Shown here piece after piece: positions 9,088 to 17,065 of a stretch of DNA of 64,000 nucleotides (its first letter is position 1; each line of letters starts with the position of its first letter). The position numbers and the translations under genes are program-made. The notes below the pieces were generated by a model. It saw nothing but the letters and a program-made list of their open reading frames with translations, was not told the origin of the DNA and made no database searches. This DNA is from Clostridia bacterium (GTDB lineage Bacteria; Bacillota; Clostridia; Lachnospirales; Anaerotignaceae). The stretch spans positions 56,472 to 120,471 of the forward strand of contig JALFWW010000014.1 in NCBI GenBank assembly GCA_022786605.1, read 5' to 3'.

Positions 9088-9486
9088 TCAGATTTCCACC
9101 GTCCTTTCTGCCTCCAAATCCCCCCATATGGTCTGCACCCGAAAAGCAGCCGTCACACTGCTTTTTTCCGTTTGAAAAGAAAAATCCGTCACCCCTTCGA
9201 TGCGGTCATCGGCAAGGAGTGCCTCCGTGATCCTTCTTTGCAGTTCTGGAATCACAAAACCAACTGACTTCCCAAAAAGGTCTTCCAGTTCCACACCATA
9301 ATTCCAGTCATAAATGACATATTTGTACCGTTCCGTCTGCAATATCTTGTAAACAGCCTGCTTTATCGCTTCCATGCCGTCCAAAGCCCCTCGGACTTCC
9401 TTTTTTTCTTCCGCCATACGGTATGTCAAAGAAGGCATATGCTCTGATGTATCCAGTATCAATCGTTCCGTTCCTGTGGGAATCAT
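9088..9486 (-). CDS. Baseplate protein XkdS (DUF2634, gp25-like)
   Basis: The start MIPTGTERL overlaps the stop of the preceding gene by ATGA and has AGGAGG just upstream; a longer open frame upstream has no binding site. The 132-residue protein shows the family pattern GMEAIKQAVYKILQTERYKYVIYDWNYGVELEDL, in which the W-YG segment is typical of gp25/DUF2634 proteins. These sit at the sheath-baseplate junction and help start sheath assembly. Confidence 0.85.
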   Translation of the reverse strand: MIPTGTERLILDTSEHMPSLTYRMAEEKKEVRGALDGMEAIKQAVYKILQTERYKYVIYDWNYGVELEDLFGKSVGFVIPELQRRITEALLADDRIEGVTDFSFQTEKSSVTAAFRVQTIWGDLEAERTVEI

Positions 9487-9821
9487 TGACCTCCTCCTTT
9501 CACCCTGTCCAGCACAATATACTGCTGACCGCCTGCCGTCTTTGCCAGCAACACCTTTTCCCCTGCCTGCAAAGCCTTCCCTCGTATCATGCGATAAAAA
9601 GACCATCTGTCTCCTTCCGCCTCTGTCCATGTGCGAATCTGCCCCAATTCCTCATGCTCCGTCACATTTCTGCTCAAAAGCAAAAACCGCTCTGCCAGCA
9701 AAGGACCATTTTCAATCTGAATAGAAAGGGGCGCTGCCGCTATAACGGTTCCTGTACAGAAATCCGCCAGACTGCCTCTGTCTACCGCTTCCAAAGCGAT
9801 TTCCTTCAATAACTCGACCAT
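9483..9821 (-). CDS. XkdR-like baseplate hub/spike-associated protein (DUF2577)
   Basis: A 112-residue protein with the DUF2577 layout: an N-terminal helix MVELLKEIALEAVD, a beta segment TGTVIAAAPLSIQIENG, a central region, and a C-terminal GEKVLLAKTAGGQQYIVLDRV. The family lies between XkdQ and XkdS in PBSX-like tails and is thought to belong to the hub. Here it follows the 221-residue unknown by 3 nt. Confidence 0.8.
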   Translation of the reverse strand: MVELLKEIALEAVDRGSLADFCTGTVIAAAPLSIQIENGPLLAERFLLLSRNVTEHEELGQIRTWTEAEGDRWSFYRMIRGKALQAGEKVLLAKTAGGQQYIVLDRVKGGGQ

Positions 9822-9824
9822 TTC

Positions 9825-10490
9825 TCAACCCCCTCTTGCCTTTCTCGCGCTGGAAAGATGGGCTTCCCGCAGCTTTGCCGTCAACACCTCCATGACCTGA
9901 TTCACATCTGCGCTTTCCCGTACCTGCCCAATGGAAATAGAAATCTGCTGGGATGCTTCGGAGGTATTCTCTTTCTTCTGCCATTGCCTAAGCAGACGCA
10001 GGATTTCTCCCTCTGTACCCTCTGCCGCAAATATCGGTGAAAGCAAAGTTTCACTCCTTTTCTCCATCCCTGTTCCAGCCATCTCCACCGGCATTTTTAC
10101 AGGTGTTTCCGTCTGTGTCATCCAAAAAGTTTCTCTTTCTTTAACCCTCTGGTTCTCCTGCATGCTTTTCCCAATAACTTCCATATTGGCAGCAATCTTC
10201 TTTTTTCTTTCCTCTATAAAAGAAATGTTTTCCCCTGCATTCAGTCCTTTTTCCAAAATGGTTATCATATTTTTTTGAGAAACAGCCTTTTCCAAAGAAT
10301 TCACTGTTGTTTTTCCATCCTCTGCCGAAAACTCTCTTCTTGGCAAAAACTTAATGATTTCTTTCATTGCCTCGCCGTTTCCCGTTTCTTTTTTCTGAAA
10401 AATGCCCGCTTCTTCTGGCATCTTCAGCCCCTTTTCCCCTGCTTCATTCCAGATATCCATCCACATTTTCAGAAAAGATGATATTTCCAT
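9825..10490 (-). CDS. Unknown tail protein; possible miniature tape-measure or hub protein
   Basis: A 221-residue charged, helix-rich protein (MEISSFLKMWMDIWNEAGEKG start; AEGTEGEILRLLRQWQKKEN; DVNQVMEVLTAKLREAHLSS near the end). No long hydrophobic helices and no recognised domain. The GGGGGTAAGGTT site supports the start. It follows immediately after a frameshifting tail-assembly chaperone, the place where a tape-measure gene normally stands, and no other tape-measure candidate exists in the locus. Tape measures are usually over 500 residues, so if this is one, the tail would be very short. It could equally be a hub or accessory protein. The function is inferred from position only. Confidence 0.5.
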   Translation of the reverse strand: MEISSFLKMWMDIWNEAGEKGLKMPEEAGIFQKKETGNGEAMKEIIKFLPRREFSAEDGKTTVNSLEKAVSQKNMITILEKGLNAGENISFIEERKKKIAANMEVIGKSMQENQRVKERETFWMTQTETPVKMPVEMAGTGMEKRSETLLSPIFAAEGTEGEILRLLRQWQKKENTSEASQQISISIGQVRESADVNQVMEVLTAKLREAHLSSARKARGG

Positions 10491-10494
10491 AACC

Positions 10495-11009
10495 TTACCC
10501 CCTTTCCGCCTCCTGCATTTTTTCTATTTCCAGATCAATGACAGCGCAGTAAAACATCCGCTCTGCCAAATCCATCTGCACCCATTCCTTAGGGCGCACT
10601 CCATAGTTTCGGAGGGCATAACTGGCATAATCCGCCTCGTCAATGCCCTCCCGTATCAGTTTTTTGCCGTTTCTCTCCGTTCTGCCTTTCGCTTCTGAAA
10701 TCCGTTCAGTGCCATGACCGCCTTTTGCAGCCGCAGATATTCCGCCGGCGTCAGCATTTTCTGCAATACCTCCGCACCGCTTTTTGCTCCATAGCTTTCC
10801 CATAACTTTCTATCCTGCAAATCAGGAAAAACCACCGCCGCCGCGCAGAGATTTTCTTCTGTTTCTCTCTCCATTTTTCGCAGTTCCGCTTCTCTCACCG
10901 CCCGAATCTCCCAGAGCAGTTTCCCATCTCCAAATCTATCTGATACCATGATTTTTTCATTGGGCGGCAAATAGCAGTTTTCCTGAAAAAAACATTCCAG
11001 CTCTCTCAT
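10495..11009 (-). CDS. Frameshift fusion product of the second tail-assembly chaperone (G-T type)
   Basis: The zero-frame protein (stop at 10656) can be extended by a -1 shift at A AAA AAC (10659-10665). Reading then continues as ...ETAKKLIREGIDEADYAS and ends at 10495, adding about 55 residues (YALRNYGVRPKEWVQMDLAERM...). The extension has no start codon or binding site of its own where it would be needed. In lambda and many long-tailed phages a chaperone and its frameshifted fusion (G and GT) bind the tape measure and recruit tube subunits. That role is inferred here; the shift signal is seen directly. Confidence 0.75.
10611..10665 (-). promoter_or_regulatory. Programmed -1 ribosomal frameshift signal
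   Basis: In the minus-strand sense the parts are: an SD-like GGAG 9 nt upstream of the slippery heptamer A AAA AAC (10659-10665), the zero-frame stop TGA immediately after it, a 7-nt spacer, and a hairpin with a perfect 9-bp stem (GGAGGGCAT with ATGCCCTCC, 10643-10651 and 10611-10619) and a 23-nt loop. Each element matches the known layout of bacterial -1 shift sites such as dnaX. Confidence 0.85.
10656..11009 (-). CDS. Second tail-assembly chaperone, XkdN-like (zero-frame product)
   Basis: A 117-residue paralogue of the XkdN-type protein at 12664-12996. Both share LW-IRA, AA-VVFPD, a -SYG- motif and EVLQKMLTPAEYLRLQKAV versus NLLEKMLTAGEFASLQEAV. It starts one base after the XkdQ stop codon. 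The zero frame ends ERRETAKN-stop, right at the slippery site. A second chaperone between XkdQ and XkdR is not part of the PBSX order and points to a duplication or rearrangement of the chaperone/tape-measure module. Confidence 0.8.
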   Translation of the reverse strand: MRELECFFQENCYLPPNEKIMVSDRFGDGKLLWEIRAVREAELRKMERETEENLCAAAVVFPDLQDRKLWESYGAKSGAEVLQKMLTPAEYLRLQKAVMALNGFQKRKAERRETAKN

Positions 11010-11010
11010 G

Positions 11011-11985
11011 TTACTCCTCCACTCTCATTTCCAGCTTCATTTTGTGCTCTCCATCTTTGAAAATATGGATGGATTTCTCAATAAGGCTCATTTTGGCAAT
11101 ACCGATTTCCGCCAGATCGGGAATTTCCAGAAATATTGACTGACCTGCTGTCAAAAATAAATCCCCATTGATGTTTTCCACCGTCAATTCCTTCACCACT
11201 CGGCATTTTTCCCGCAAAACGCTTTCTGCCATTTCCTTCAGCTGGGCTTCTGTTAAGGTAAAAGGCACATGGGCGTAATACTGCAATTTTCCCCATGTCC
11301 CTACCTTTTCAGCGTTTTCCGCTTGAAACGCCAGATGTTCCGTTTCCTTTCGCCCAGCCTGATAGAGTTTTACCATATTGCAGGTATCTTTGCTGATGTC
11401 CGTCCGATACCAGTAATCACTGATACCCCCGTCACAGCGGAGCATCCCATTTGTCACCAACTCCTGCCGTTCCCGTAACATCAGCCTGCCGCCGCCGTCA
11501 AAGAAAAAATATTCCTTTCCTGTTGCTTTTTCTGTCAAATCCAGCGCCGACTGTATCATATCCAGCAATGTCTGCCCTTCCTCAATACGCTGAGGAATCT
11601 TCCATCCCGTATCTGTCATGGTTCCCACAGGCAGCCCCGCCCCTGCGGCAATCATCTTCGCCACTTCCGTTGCCGTCTTGTCCCAGTAAACATAGGTATC
11701 CTTATTTTTCGCCAGATAAAAAAGCATATCATAAGCCGTCACCGCAATGATCTGTGCCGAAGTTCGCTCTTTTGTCATAACCCATCCTGAAAATCGCAGA
11801 AGCCCATCCACATAAAACTGCACCTTGTCCCCTTCCACAAAGTTCAAAATGCCGTCTCTCACCACAGAAAACCGCAGACATCCCGCCTCCATGCGAATAC
11901 TTTGGACAAGCTCCACACCTTCCAATGTCACCGGCGTGGCATCATATACCGTACCGTTATGGGCAATCAAAATCCGAAATTCCAT
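11011..11985 (-). CDS. XkdQ-like tail hub protein
   Basis: A 324-residue hub protein (late-control-D-like). The sequence has the early beta domain with VQSIRMEAGCLRFSVV and GDKVQFYVDGLLRFSGWV, the segment TATEVAKMIAAGAGLPVG, and a C-terminal KMSLIEKSIHIFKDGEHKMKLEM close. In PBSX-like phages the order LysM protein, XkdQ, XkdR is fixed, and that holds here except for the two inserted genes after it. It likely forms the trimeric hub closing the tube at the baseplate. Confidence 0.82.
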   Translation of the reverse strand: MEFRILIAHNGTVYDATPVTLEGVELVQSIRMEAGCLRFSVVRDGILNFVEGDKVQFYVDGLLRFSGWVMTKERTSAQIIAVTAYDMLFYLAKNKDTYVYWDKTATEVAKMIAAGAGLPVGTMTDTGWKIPQRIEEGQTLLDMIQSALDLTEKATGKEYFFFDGGGRLMLRERQELVTNGMLRCDGGISDYWYRTDISKDTCNMVKLYQAGRKETEHLAFQAENAEKVGTWGKLQYYAHVPFTLTEAQLKEMAESVLREKCRVVKELTVENINGDLFLTAGQSIFLEIPDLAEIGIAKMSLIEKSIHIFKDGEHKMKLEMRVEE

Positions 11986-11997
11986 TTCTTCGCCCCC

Positions 11998-12651
11998 TTA
12001 CAGCTTGATGACCTGTCCTGGATAGATCAAAGAAGGATTGCTGATGCCGTTTTTCTTTGCCAGTTCTCCAAACTTTGATCCATCTCCTAGTTCTTTTTTT
12101 GCAATATTCCAGAGATTATCTCCTTTTTTCACCACATAAGTTTTCGCCGTTTCCTTGGCAGGACGCTGGGCAGGCTGTTTTTCCAGTGTATTTCCACCGC
12201 TTGCGGGTCTGTAAGCAATGCTCTGCATTTTCCGATATTCCTTCAGGGCAATTTCCACCCAAAAATCCCCCTGTTCGCCGCCCTGTTCCAAAATCGTATA
12301 TTCCTCCAGCCCCATTTCCACATTGCTGCAAAAAATCTGACTACCGTCCGCCAGTCTGCGGAAAATAATAAACTGTACAGGCTTTTGGGCTTTTTTGAAA
12401 TCTTTCAGCCGTTCCAGAAAATAAGACGGCTCCCGAAATCCTTCTTCCACCTGCACAAAATGGTACTGCCTGCCGGGAAATAGTGCCTGAAACCGCACTT
12501 CTTCCAGCCCTGCGTTTTTCAGCAGATTTGCCTGCCCCATCTGTAAAATCTGTACCGTCTCATTGCAGTTTCCCACTTTCGTCTGCACCTGTGACGGCGT
12601 CACGGGGAACAAAAACTGTGTTTCCCCCTGTTTCAAATAAAATCGGTACAA
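11998..12651 (-). CDS. XkdP-like LysM tail protein
   Basis: A 217-residue protein. The first 150 residues are a tail-associated domain (FPVTPSQVQTK near the start). The last 50 are a LysM module (YVVKKGDNLWNIAKKELGDG...NPSLIYPGQVIKL). In contractile phages this family joins tube and hub and its LysM sits inside the baseplate rather than acting on the wall. In PBSX the gene follows the tape measure; here it follows the small chaperone gene by 12 nt with no tape measure between them. Confidence 0.86.
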   Translation of the reverse strand: MYRFYLKQGETQFLFPVTPSQVQTKVGNCNETVQILQMGQANLLKNAGLEEVRFQALFPGRQYHFVQVEEGFREPSYFLERLKDFKKAQKPVQFIIFRRLADGSQIFCSNVEMGLEEYTILEQGGEQGDFWVEIALKEYRKMQSIAYRPASGGNTLEKQPAQRPAKETAKTYVVKKGDNLWNIAKKELGDGSKFGELAKKNGISNPSLIYPGQVIKL

Positions 12652-12663
12652 TCTCGTCCCCCC

Positions 12664-12996
12664 TTACTGATTCACCGCTTCCACAGCCTCCTGCAAAGAA
12701 GCAAACTCTCCAGCCGTCAGCATTTTTTCCAGCAGATTTTCCGCCCCCATGACGCCGTAGCTGTCCTGCAAATCCGCCCCTTTCGGATCGGGAAATACCA
12801 CCGATGCCGCCAGCACCATACTTTCATACCGTTTTGGATTTTCGCCGCTTTTCTTCCAGATTTCGGCGTTCTCCGCCTGAGAAATGGCACGAATTTTCCA
12901 CAGCATCTCTTTTCCTTCCTGCTGAAACCTCGGCGCAATGGAACATTCCATTTCCCGAAAAGCCTTTGCATTTTCTTTGTAAAACGCTTCCTGCAT
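12664..12996 (-). CDS. XkdN-like tail-assembly chaperone
   Basis: A 110-residue protein of the XkdN family, rich in helices, with LWKIRAISQAENAEIW and the C-terminal LLEKMLTAGEFASLQEAVEAV. It lies directly downstream of the tube gene, as expected. No slippery heptamer or overlapping second frame is visible at its end, so any frameshifting function may have passed to the paralogue at 10656-11009. Confidence 0.78.
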   Translation of the reverse strand: MQEAFYKENAKAFREMECSIAPRFQQEGKEMLWKIRAISQAENAEIWKKSGENPKRYESMVLAASVVFPDPKGADLQDSYGVMGAENLLEKMLTAGEFASLQEAVEAVNQ

Positions 12997-13035
12997 ACTT
13001 CTCCTCCTTTTAGTCCCTGCCGCCCGCCCCTATTC

Positions 13036-13491
13036 TTACAGTTCGTCAAAAGCATCCAGCAGATCCGCATCCCCAAAGGTAAATGTCATATCTTCCTCCA
13101 GGGCAAACTGATCCACATCCAGCTTCCCGATGACCATTTCGTCAATGTTCACATCTTTGAGCAGCACTGTCTGTTTTCCCGTTTCCCCCGTAGGGTCTTC
13201 GTTTGTCAGCATCAACTCAAAGTAAGTGTCCACACCATTTTTCATATAATCCAGCATCACTTTGCGAAACAGACTGGAAACGTAATACACTGTCATTTTC
13301 CCAGTGCCTTCCCAGCCGCCGCTTTTGTGCTGTTTCCCTGTCAGTCCCAGAATGGGAATTTCCGTTCTGGTTTTCTTTACGGTAGCTGTTACGTTTTTCA
13401 CCTGCATCAATTCATGACGCTCCCCGTCAATTCTGGCGTAACAAGTGCCCAAAGCGCCGTTTACCGTATCTTTTGCCCGTAAATATGCCAT
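13036..13491 (-). CDS. Tail tube protein (XkdM-like)
   Basis: The start MAYLRAKDTVNG is chosen because AGGAGG stands 6-8 nt upstream; a longer in-frame ATG lacks a site. The 151-residue protein is beta-rich and follows the XkdM pattern (GTCYARIDGERHELMQVKNV; KSGGWEGTGKMTVYYVSSLF; FALEEDMTFTFGDADLLDAFD). The Hcp-like fold stacks into the inner tube. It follows the sheath gene by 13 nt, as in PBSX. Confidence 0.86.
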   Translation of the reverse strand: MAYLRAKDTVNGALGTCYARIDGERHELMQVKNVTATVKKTRTEIPILGLTGKQHKSGGWEGTGKMTVYYVSSLFRKVMLDYMKNGVDTYFELMLTNEDPTGETGKQTVLLKDVNIDEMVIGKLDVDQFALEEDMTFTFGDADLLDAFDEL

Positions 13492-13504
13492 ACTTCTCCT
13501 CCTT

Positions 13505-14797
13505 TTACACAACTTCCACTCTCATATACAGTTTTTCCATGGCGTCGGTAGGCTGTACGCTTTCGTATACCACCACATCCTGTTTTTCCACGCCCTGCTG
13601 CACCGTAATATCCTCCGCCGTAAAGTTTTCGATTGCTTCCAGCTGAAGCAGCTGCTCATGATAAGCAATGATCTCCGCTTTCAGCAGATTTCTGCCGTCG
13701 GCGTTGTTGCTGCGTTTGCCCAGATAATACTGGCTGAAAATCCTTGCCACATCATTGGCAATGCTGTCCAGCACCCTCACCACACGGTTAGAGGAAAAAT
13801 CACTGTTTTTGTTGCTTTCAAAAGAAGTGAAACAGTTGATATCCCGCAGCACACGCACCTCACCGCCGTCATCATAAAACAGGAATTTCCCTGCCTGAAT
13901 CCCCTTGATAAAATTGCTTTTTGTGTCTTTGGCATCCACTTCATATTCCCCGTCATATTTGCGGTTGGTCAGACTTTCGTTGACAGCCGCTCCGGCTTCC
14001 ATTCCTGCTGTCCAGCAGACCAGTTCTTTTGCTGTCCCTACGGAAATGATGCCCTCATAATCCGCCTGAGGATAATCATAAAGAACTGTCACAAACTTCA
14101 CGCCTTCCTCATCTCTCAGGCGTTTTGTAAAGCTCACAAACAGTTTCTTTGTCACCTCATCCGTACCGTTGTATGCCAGCACATTGAAATCCTCTTTTTC
14201 TGCCGCTGCCAGAAAATCCGTGTATCCACTGCCGGAAACTTCCTCTGTGGTACCACCAGTCAAAGGGGTTGCCGCTGTAGGTGTCAGTGCCCCCGTGCCG
14301 CTGAATGTCACAAACTTGTTTTCTTTCAGACCATCAATATTCGCCACGGTCTGCACATCCACCTGTTCCATATCCATGTAAGTAGCCACATCAAACATGC
14401 CTTCTTCATCCACGTTTTCTGCCACCACCACACGCAGGTCATTCCCACGCAGACCGCCGTATTTTGCTGTCACAGTCAGTTCCCCAATGGTGGCAGTTGC
14501 CGCTGTTCCGCTGTTGATACGGTAAATCTTCGCTGTTTTCGCCCCGCAAAACAATTCCCGCATATCCTTCATTTTGTCATGGCTGTATCCGAAACCGAAT
14601 ACCTCCATGGCGTTTGTCTGGAAATCCGCCGCTTCCACAGTCATCATTTCCTGTGGACCCCAATCCAGTTCCATGCCCATGCAGACCACGCCTCTTTCGC
14701 CCATAACGCCCATGGCTCTTGGTCTGGATACAAAATTGATGTACGCCCCCGGCAATACCTTGTTCTGCACCAAAAAGATGCCGCCGCCTAATGCCAT
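13505..14797 (-). CDS. Contractile tail sheath protein (XkdK-like)
   Basis: A 430-residue sheath subunit. The N-terminus (GGIFLVQNKVLPGAYINFVS) and the C-terminal domain (VRVLRDINCFTSF; RVVRVLDSIANDVARIF; EIIAYHEQLLQLEAIENF) match the XkdK family. AGGAGGAG precedes the ATG. Its presence shows a contractile tail, not a siphovirus tail. It is encoded between a 50-residue protein and the tube gene, in the PBSX order. Confidence 0.9.
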   Translation of the reverse strand: MALGGGIFLVQNKVLPGAYINFVSRPRAMGVMGERGVVCMGMELDWGPQEMMTVEAADFQTNAMEVFGFGYSHDKMKDMRELFCGAKTAKIYRINSGTAATATIGELTVTAKYGGLRGNDLRVVVAENVDEEGMFDVATYMDMEQVDVQTVANIDGLKENKFVTFSGTGALTPTAATPLTGGTTEEVSGSGYTDFLAAAEKEDFNVLAYNGTDEVTKKLFVSFTKRLRDEEGVKFVTVLYDYPQADYEGIISVGTAKELVCWTAGMEAGAAVNESLTNRKYDGEYEVDAKDTKSNFIKGIQAGKFLFYDDGGEVRVLRDINCFTSFESNKNSDFSSNRVVRVLDSIANDVARIFSQYYLGKRSNNADGRNLLKAEIIAYHEQLLQLEAIENFTAEDITVQQGVEKQDVVVYESVQPTDAMEKLYMRVEVV

Positions 14798-14813
14798 ATT
14801 ACTTCTCCTCCTT

Positions 14814-14966
14814 TACTTTCCCCTTCAAATATGCCTCTGCCGCCTTTGCGGCTTCTTCCTTTGTATACCTTTTTCCGTCCTCCAACACCGCTTCCAGCAA
14901 ATCCCTGCCATACCCCAGTGTTTTGCTTTCCAAAAGCTGCGCTTTTTCAAATTTCGTTTTCTTCAT
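14814..14966 (-). CDS. Small phage protein before the tail sheath gene
   Basis: A 50-residue frame beginning MKKTKFEKAQLLESKTLGYG with AAGGTGAT upstream and overlapping the preceding gene by 20 nt. The C-terminal half RYTKEEAAKAAEAYLKGK is helical. The binding site of the sheath gene begins at its stop codon. Small proteins at this position occur in PBSX-like phages of Clostridia; the role is unknown. Confidence 0.65.
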
Positions 14967-15399
14967 ATCCGATCACCTTTTCCCCGTTGTATTCCAGCCG
15001 CTCCATGAGGGTTTCCCGCTGTTCCATAATGATCTGCCATCCATACGTAACAAAAAAATCCACACCGTCCTCTGTCATGGTGTGGGACATACTCCTTGCC
15101 CCAAACCGTTCCACACTGCCCACTAGCCAAAGCACTTCATACAGCCCGTCTGCCACCGCAGCCGCCGTTTCTTTTTTGTCTTTTTCTTCCGCCCCCGTGT
15201 AGCGCACTTTCAACTTTGCTTCCACAGCCCTACGCCGTCCCAGCAGTCTTTTCTGATTGGTTTCTTCCACAGTCACAGAAAAACAGGGTACTTTCGTCTT
15301 TTGTGGCACGCGCTCTCCATACACGGGAAGTGAAAATCCTTCTTTCAACGCCTGTATCACTGCCCGTTTGAGCAGTGTCATCATATCTTTTCTTTCCAT
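14947..15399 (-). CDS. Putative tail terminator/neck protein
   Basis: A 150-residue protein with a GGGGGTGG binding site. It starts MERKDMMTLLKRAVIQAL and has the mixed alpha-beta layout of tail completion proteins (PCFSVTVEETNQKRLLGRR; AKLKVRYTG; GVDFFVTYGW). Its place between the head-closure candidate and the sheath fits a tail terminator that caps the tail and joins it to the head. Assignment rests mainly on position and general fold pattern. Confidence 0.65.
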   Translation of the reverse strand: MERKDMMTLLKRAVIQALKEGFSLPVYGERVPQKTKVPCFSVTVEETNQKRLLGRRRAVEAKLKVRYTGAEEKDKKETAAAVADGLYEVLWLVGSVERFGARSMSHTMTEDGVDFFVTYGWQIIMEQRETLMERLEYNGEKVIGYEENEI

Positions 15400-15414
15400 C
15401 ACGCATCCACCCCC

Positions 15415-15777
15415 TTAAAAGGGACATTTTCGGGTCAAAACCGTTTCTTTATGGGTGCTGTAAGAAAGGGTTTCTCCCGTGGTAAAAAAAATGACCTCCC
15501 TGCCGTCAGGCTTTGTCACTTCCACCTGACTGCCTGCCGCAATATGGTTTTCCGTAGGATATAACAATACCCCTTCCCATTGCCCGTAAGCCAGCAGTCC
15601 CTCAATGTCACTGCCATCACCTTCTTCCACCAGCCTGCAAGTCATTTCTTTCCCCTGCACAGCGCTGAAACGGGTTTCTCCCCAGGACGTTTCTTCCTCC
15701 GTAAATTCCGTCACACGGCACTTGTCCGTAAAATGGCTTTCCACAGCCCTTTTTGCCGCCTGCCAGCTGCCTGCCAT
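15415..15777 (-). CDS. Putative head-closure/neck protein
   Basis: A 120-residue protein after the gp6-like connector, with beta-type segments (EMTCRLVEEGDG; WEGVLLYPTEN; EVTKPDGREVIFFTTGE). The order connector, closure protein, tail terminator, sheath supports a role in sealing the DNA-filled head. Sequence family not firmly recognised. Confidence 0.6.
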   Translation of the reverse strand: MAGSWQAAKRAVESHFTDKCRVTEFTEEETSWGETRFSAVQGKEMTCRLVEEGDGSDIEGLLAYGQWEGVLLYPTENHIAAGSQVEVTKPDGREVIFFTTGETLSYSTHKETVLTRKCPF

Positions 15778-15795
15778 GGTATCCCCCCTTTTTTC

Positions 15796-16116
15796 TTACC
15801 ACTGCATCTTCCGAAAACGGTTCAATTCCTCTTGATAATGCAGCAAAAATGCCCCTGCCGTTTCTGCTTCATCCGCAAATGTCACAGAAACCTTTCCTTC
15901 TGTGATTTCCTTGATGCCGCCCTCCTGCAAACCGCCTTTGTCATAGATTTCCAGCCCGATACAAACACAAACATGTTCCAATTCCGCTGGAACTTCCTCC
16001 AGATTGCAGTAAGCGCATACCATTTCCATGCTTCTCTCTGCCGCAAAGGCAAGGGCGGCGTCCTCCGCCCCCACCTGCCGCAGTTCTGCCATTTTTGCCA
16101 AAATCGCTTCTTTCAT
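15796..16116 (-). CDS. Head-tail connector protein (gp6-like)
   Basis: A 106-residue helical protein (MKEAILAKMAELRQVG; ERSMEMVCAYCNLEEVPAEL; ICIGLEIYDKG-type core) matching the gp6-like DNA-packaging/connector pattern. The start is placed at 16116 because GGCGGTG precedes it; an earlier in-frame ATG overlaps the end of the capsid gene. Such proteins form a ring under the portal. Confidence 0.7.
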   Translation of the reverse strand: MKEAILAKMAELRQVGAEDAALAFAAERSMEMVCAYCNLEEVPAELEHVCVCIGLEIYDKGGLQEGGIKEITEGKVSVTFADEAETAGAFLLHYQEELNRFRKMQW

Positions 16117-16129
16117 GGCTTCACCGCCT

Positions 16130-17053
16130 TTATTCGGCATTATTCACGCTGACCAGCACACCTTCCATGCCGTTGTCTGTAATCCACAGATCGTGATATT
16201 TTCTATAGTCGATTTTCCACGCGTTTGCGTTCTGGTTTGTCATGGGGTCAAAAATCCGGGTCACATCTGTTTTGGAAACGGCAATGGGTGCCTGTCTTAC
16301 AGCAATGATCCAGTTGATATCTTTCGCATCTGCCGCCGCCACAAAACCGCCTGTTTCCTTGCCGCCAGAAACGCCGTCGTAAAAATCATATTTTGTTTTG
16401 AATCTGGCTGAAGGCACACGGATGATGGGACAACCATCAATTTCCTTCACCTTCAGTGTCATATTTCCCTGGGTAAATTCGCCGCTGTCAATGACATTGT
16501 TGCCGCCCTTTGCCAAATCCAGCATACCAGCCACTTTTGCGGACATAGTCACAACGATTTCCGCGCCATCTCCCACCAGATCACGAATTTCTGTCACATC
16601 ATTCAGCAGGGTTGCCAGAATGGTGTCTGCCGCCGGTGTGTAATCTTTTTTCTTGCTTTTTGTTTCTGCCAGCTGGGCAATGGTGCTGTAGCGGTAAGCG
16701 TCAATTTCGGGAATGACCTTTGTTCTCTGGAATTCCCCCATGACATTGCCTGCCACTGCCGCGAAGTTGGTTTCATCCACATCCATGGCGTCTACCTGAA
16801 AAGCACGACCTCTGTCCTGTGTCAGTTTCTTTGTCTCGTAGTTGACAGTCACACTGCCTGTGGCAAAACCTTTGTCCCTGTCATAATTCCCCAGACCGCT
16901 CAGTTCCATTTTGGGAATCTTCACTTCCGCGCCGCCGCTGTACTGCACCTGTCCAGCGTTGTCCTCCATCCAGCCGCTGGTAGCGCATTCCACCATCTGA
17001 CTGTCCAACTCCTGCATAAATACTGCTGCATATTCCATTGTGTTGATGCTCAT
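16130..17053 (-). CDS. Major capsid protein
   Basis: A 307-residue protein encoded after the scaffold gene, with AGGAGG upstream. It has the HK97-type layout seen in short capsid proteins: N-terminal segment, beta-rich region (AEVKIPKMELSGLGNY; GSVTVNYETKKLTQDRG), the spine-helix region (FQRTKVIPEIDAYRYSTIAQLAE) and the C-terminal A-domain (IIAVRQAPIAVSKTDVTRIFD). A capsid gene together with portal and terminase means the particles are expected to have DNA-filled heads, unlike R-type tailocins. Confidence 0.85.
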   Translation of the reverse strand: MSINTMEYAAVFMQELDSQMVECATSGWMEDNAGQVQYSGGAEVKIPKMELSGLGNYDRDKGFATGSVTVNYETKKLTQDRGRAFQVDAMDVDETNFAAVAGNVMGEFQRTKVIPEIDAYRYSTIAQLAETKSKKKDYTPAADTILATLLNDVTEIRDLVGDGAEIVVTMSAKVAGMLDLAKGGNNVIDSGEFTQGNMTLKVKEIDGCPIIRVPSARFKTKYDFYDGVSGGKETGGFVAAADAKDINWIIAVRQAPIAVSKTDVTRIFDPMTNQNANAWKIDYRKYHDLWITDNGMEGVLVSVNNAE

Positions 17054-17065
17054 ATGTTCTCCTCC

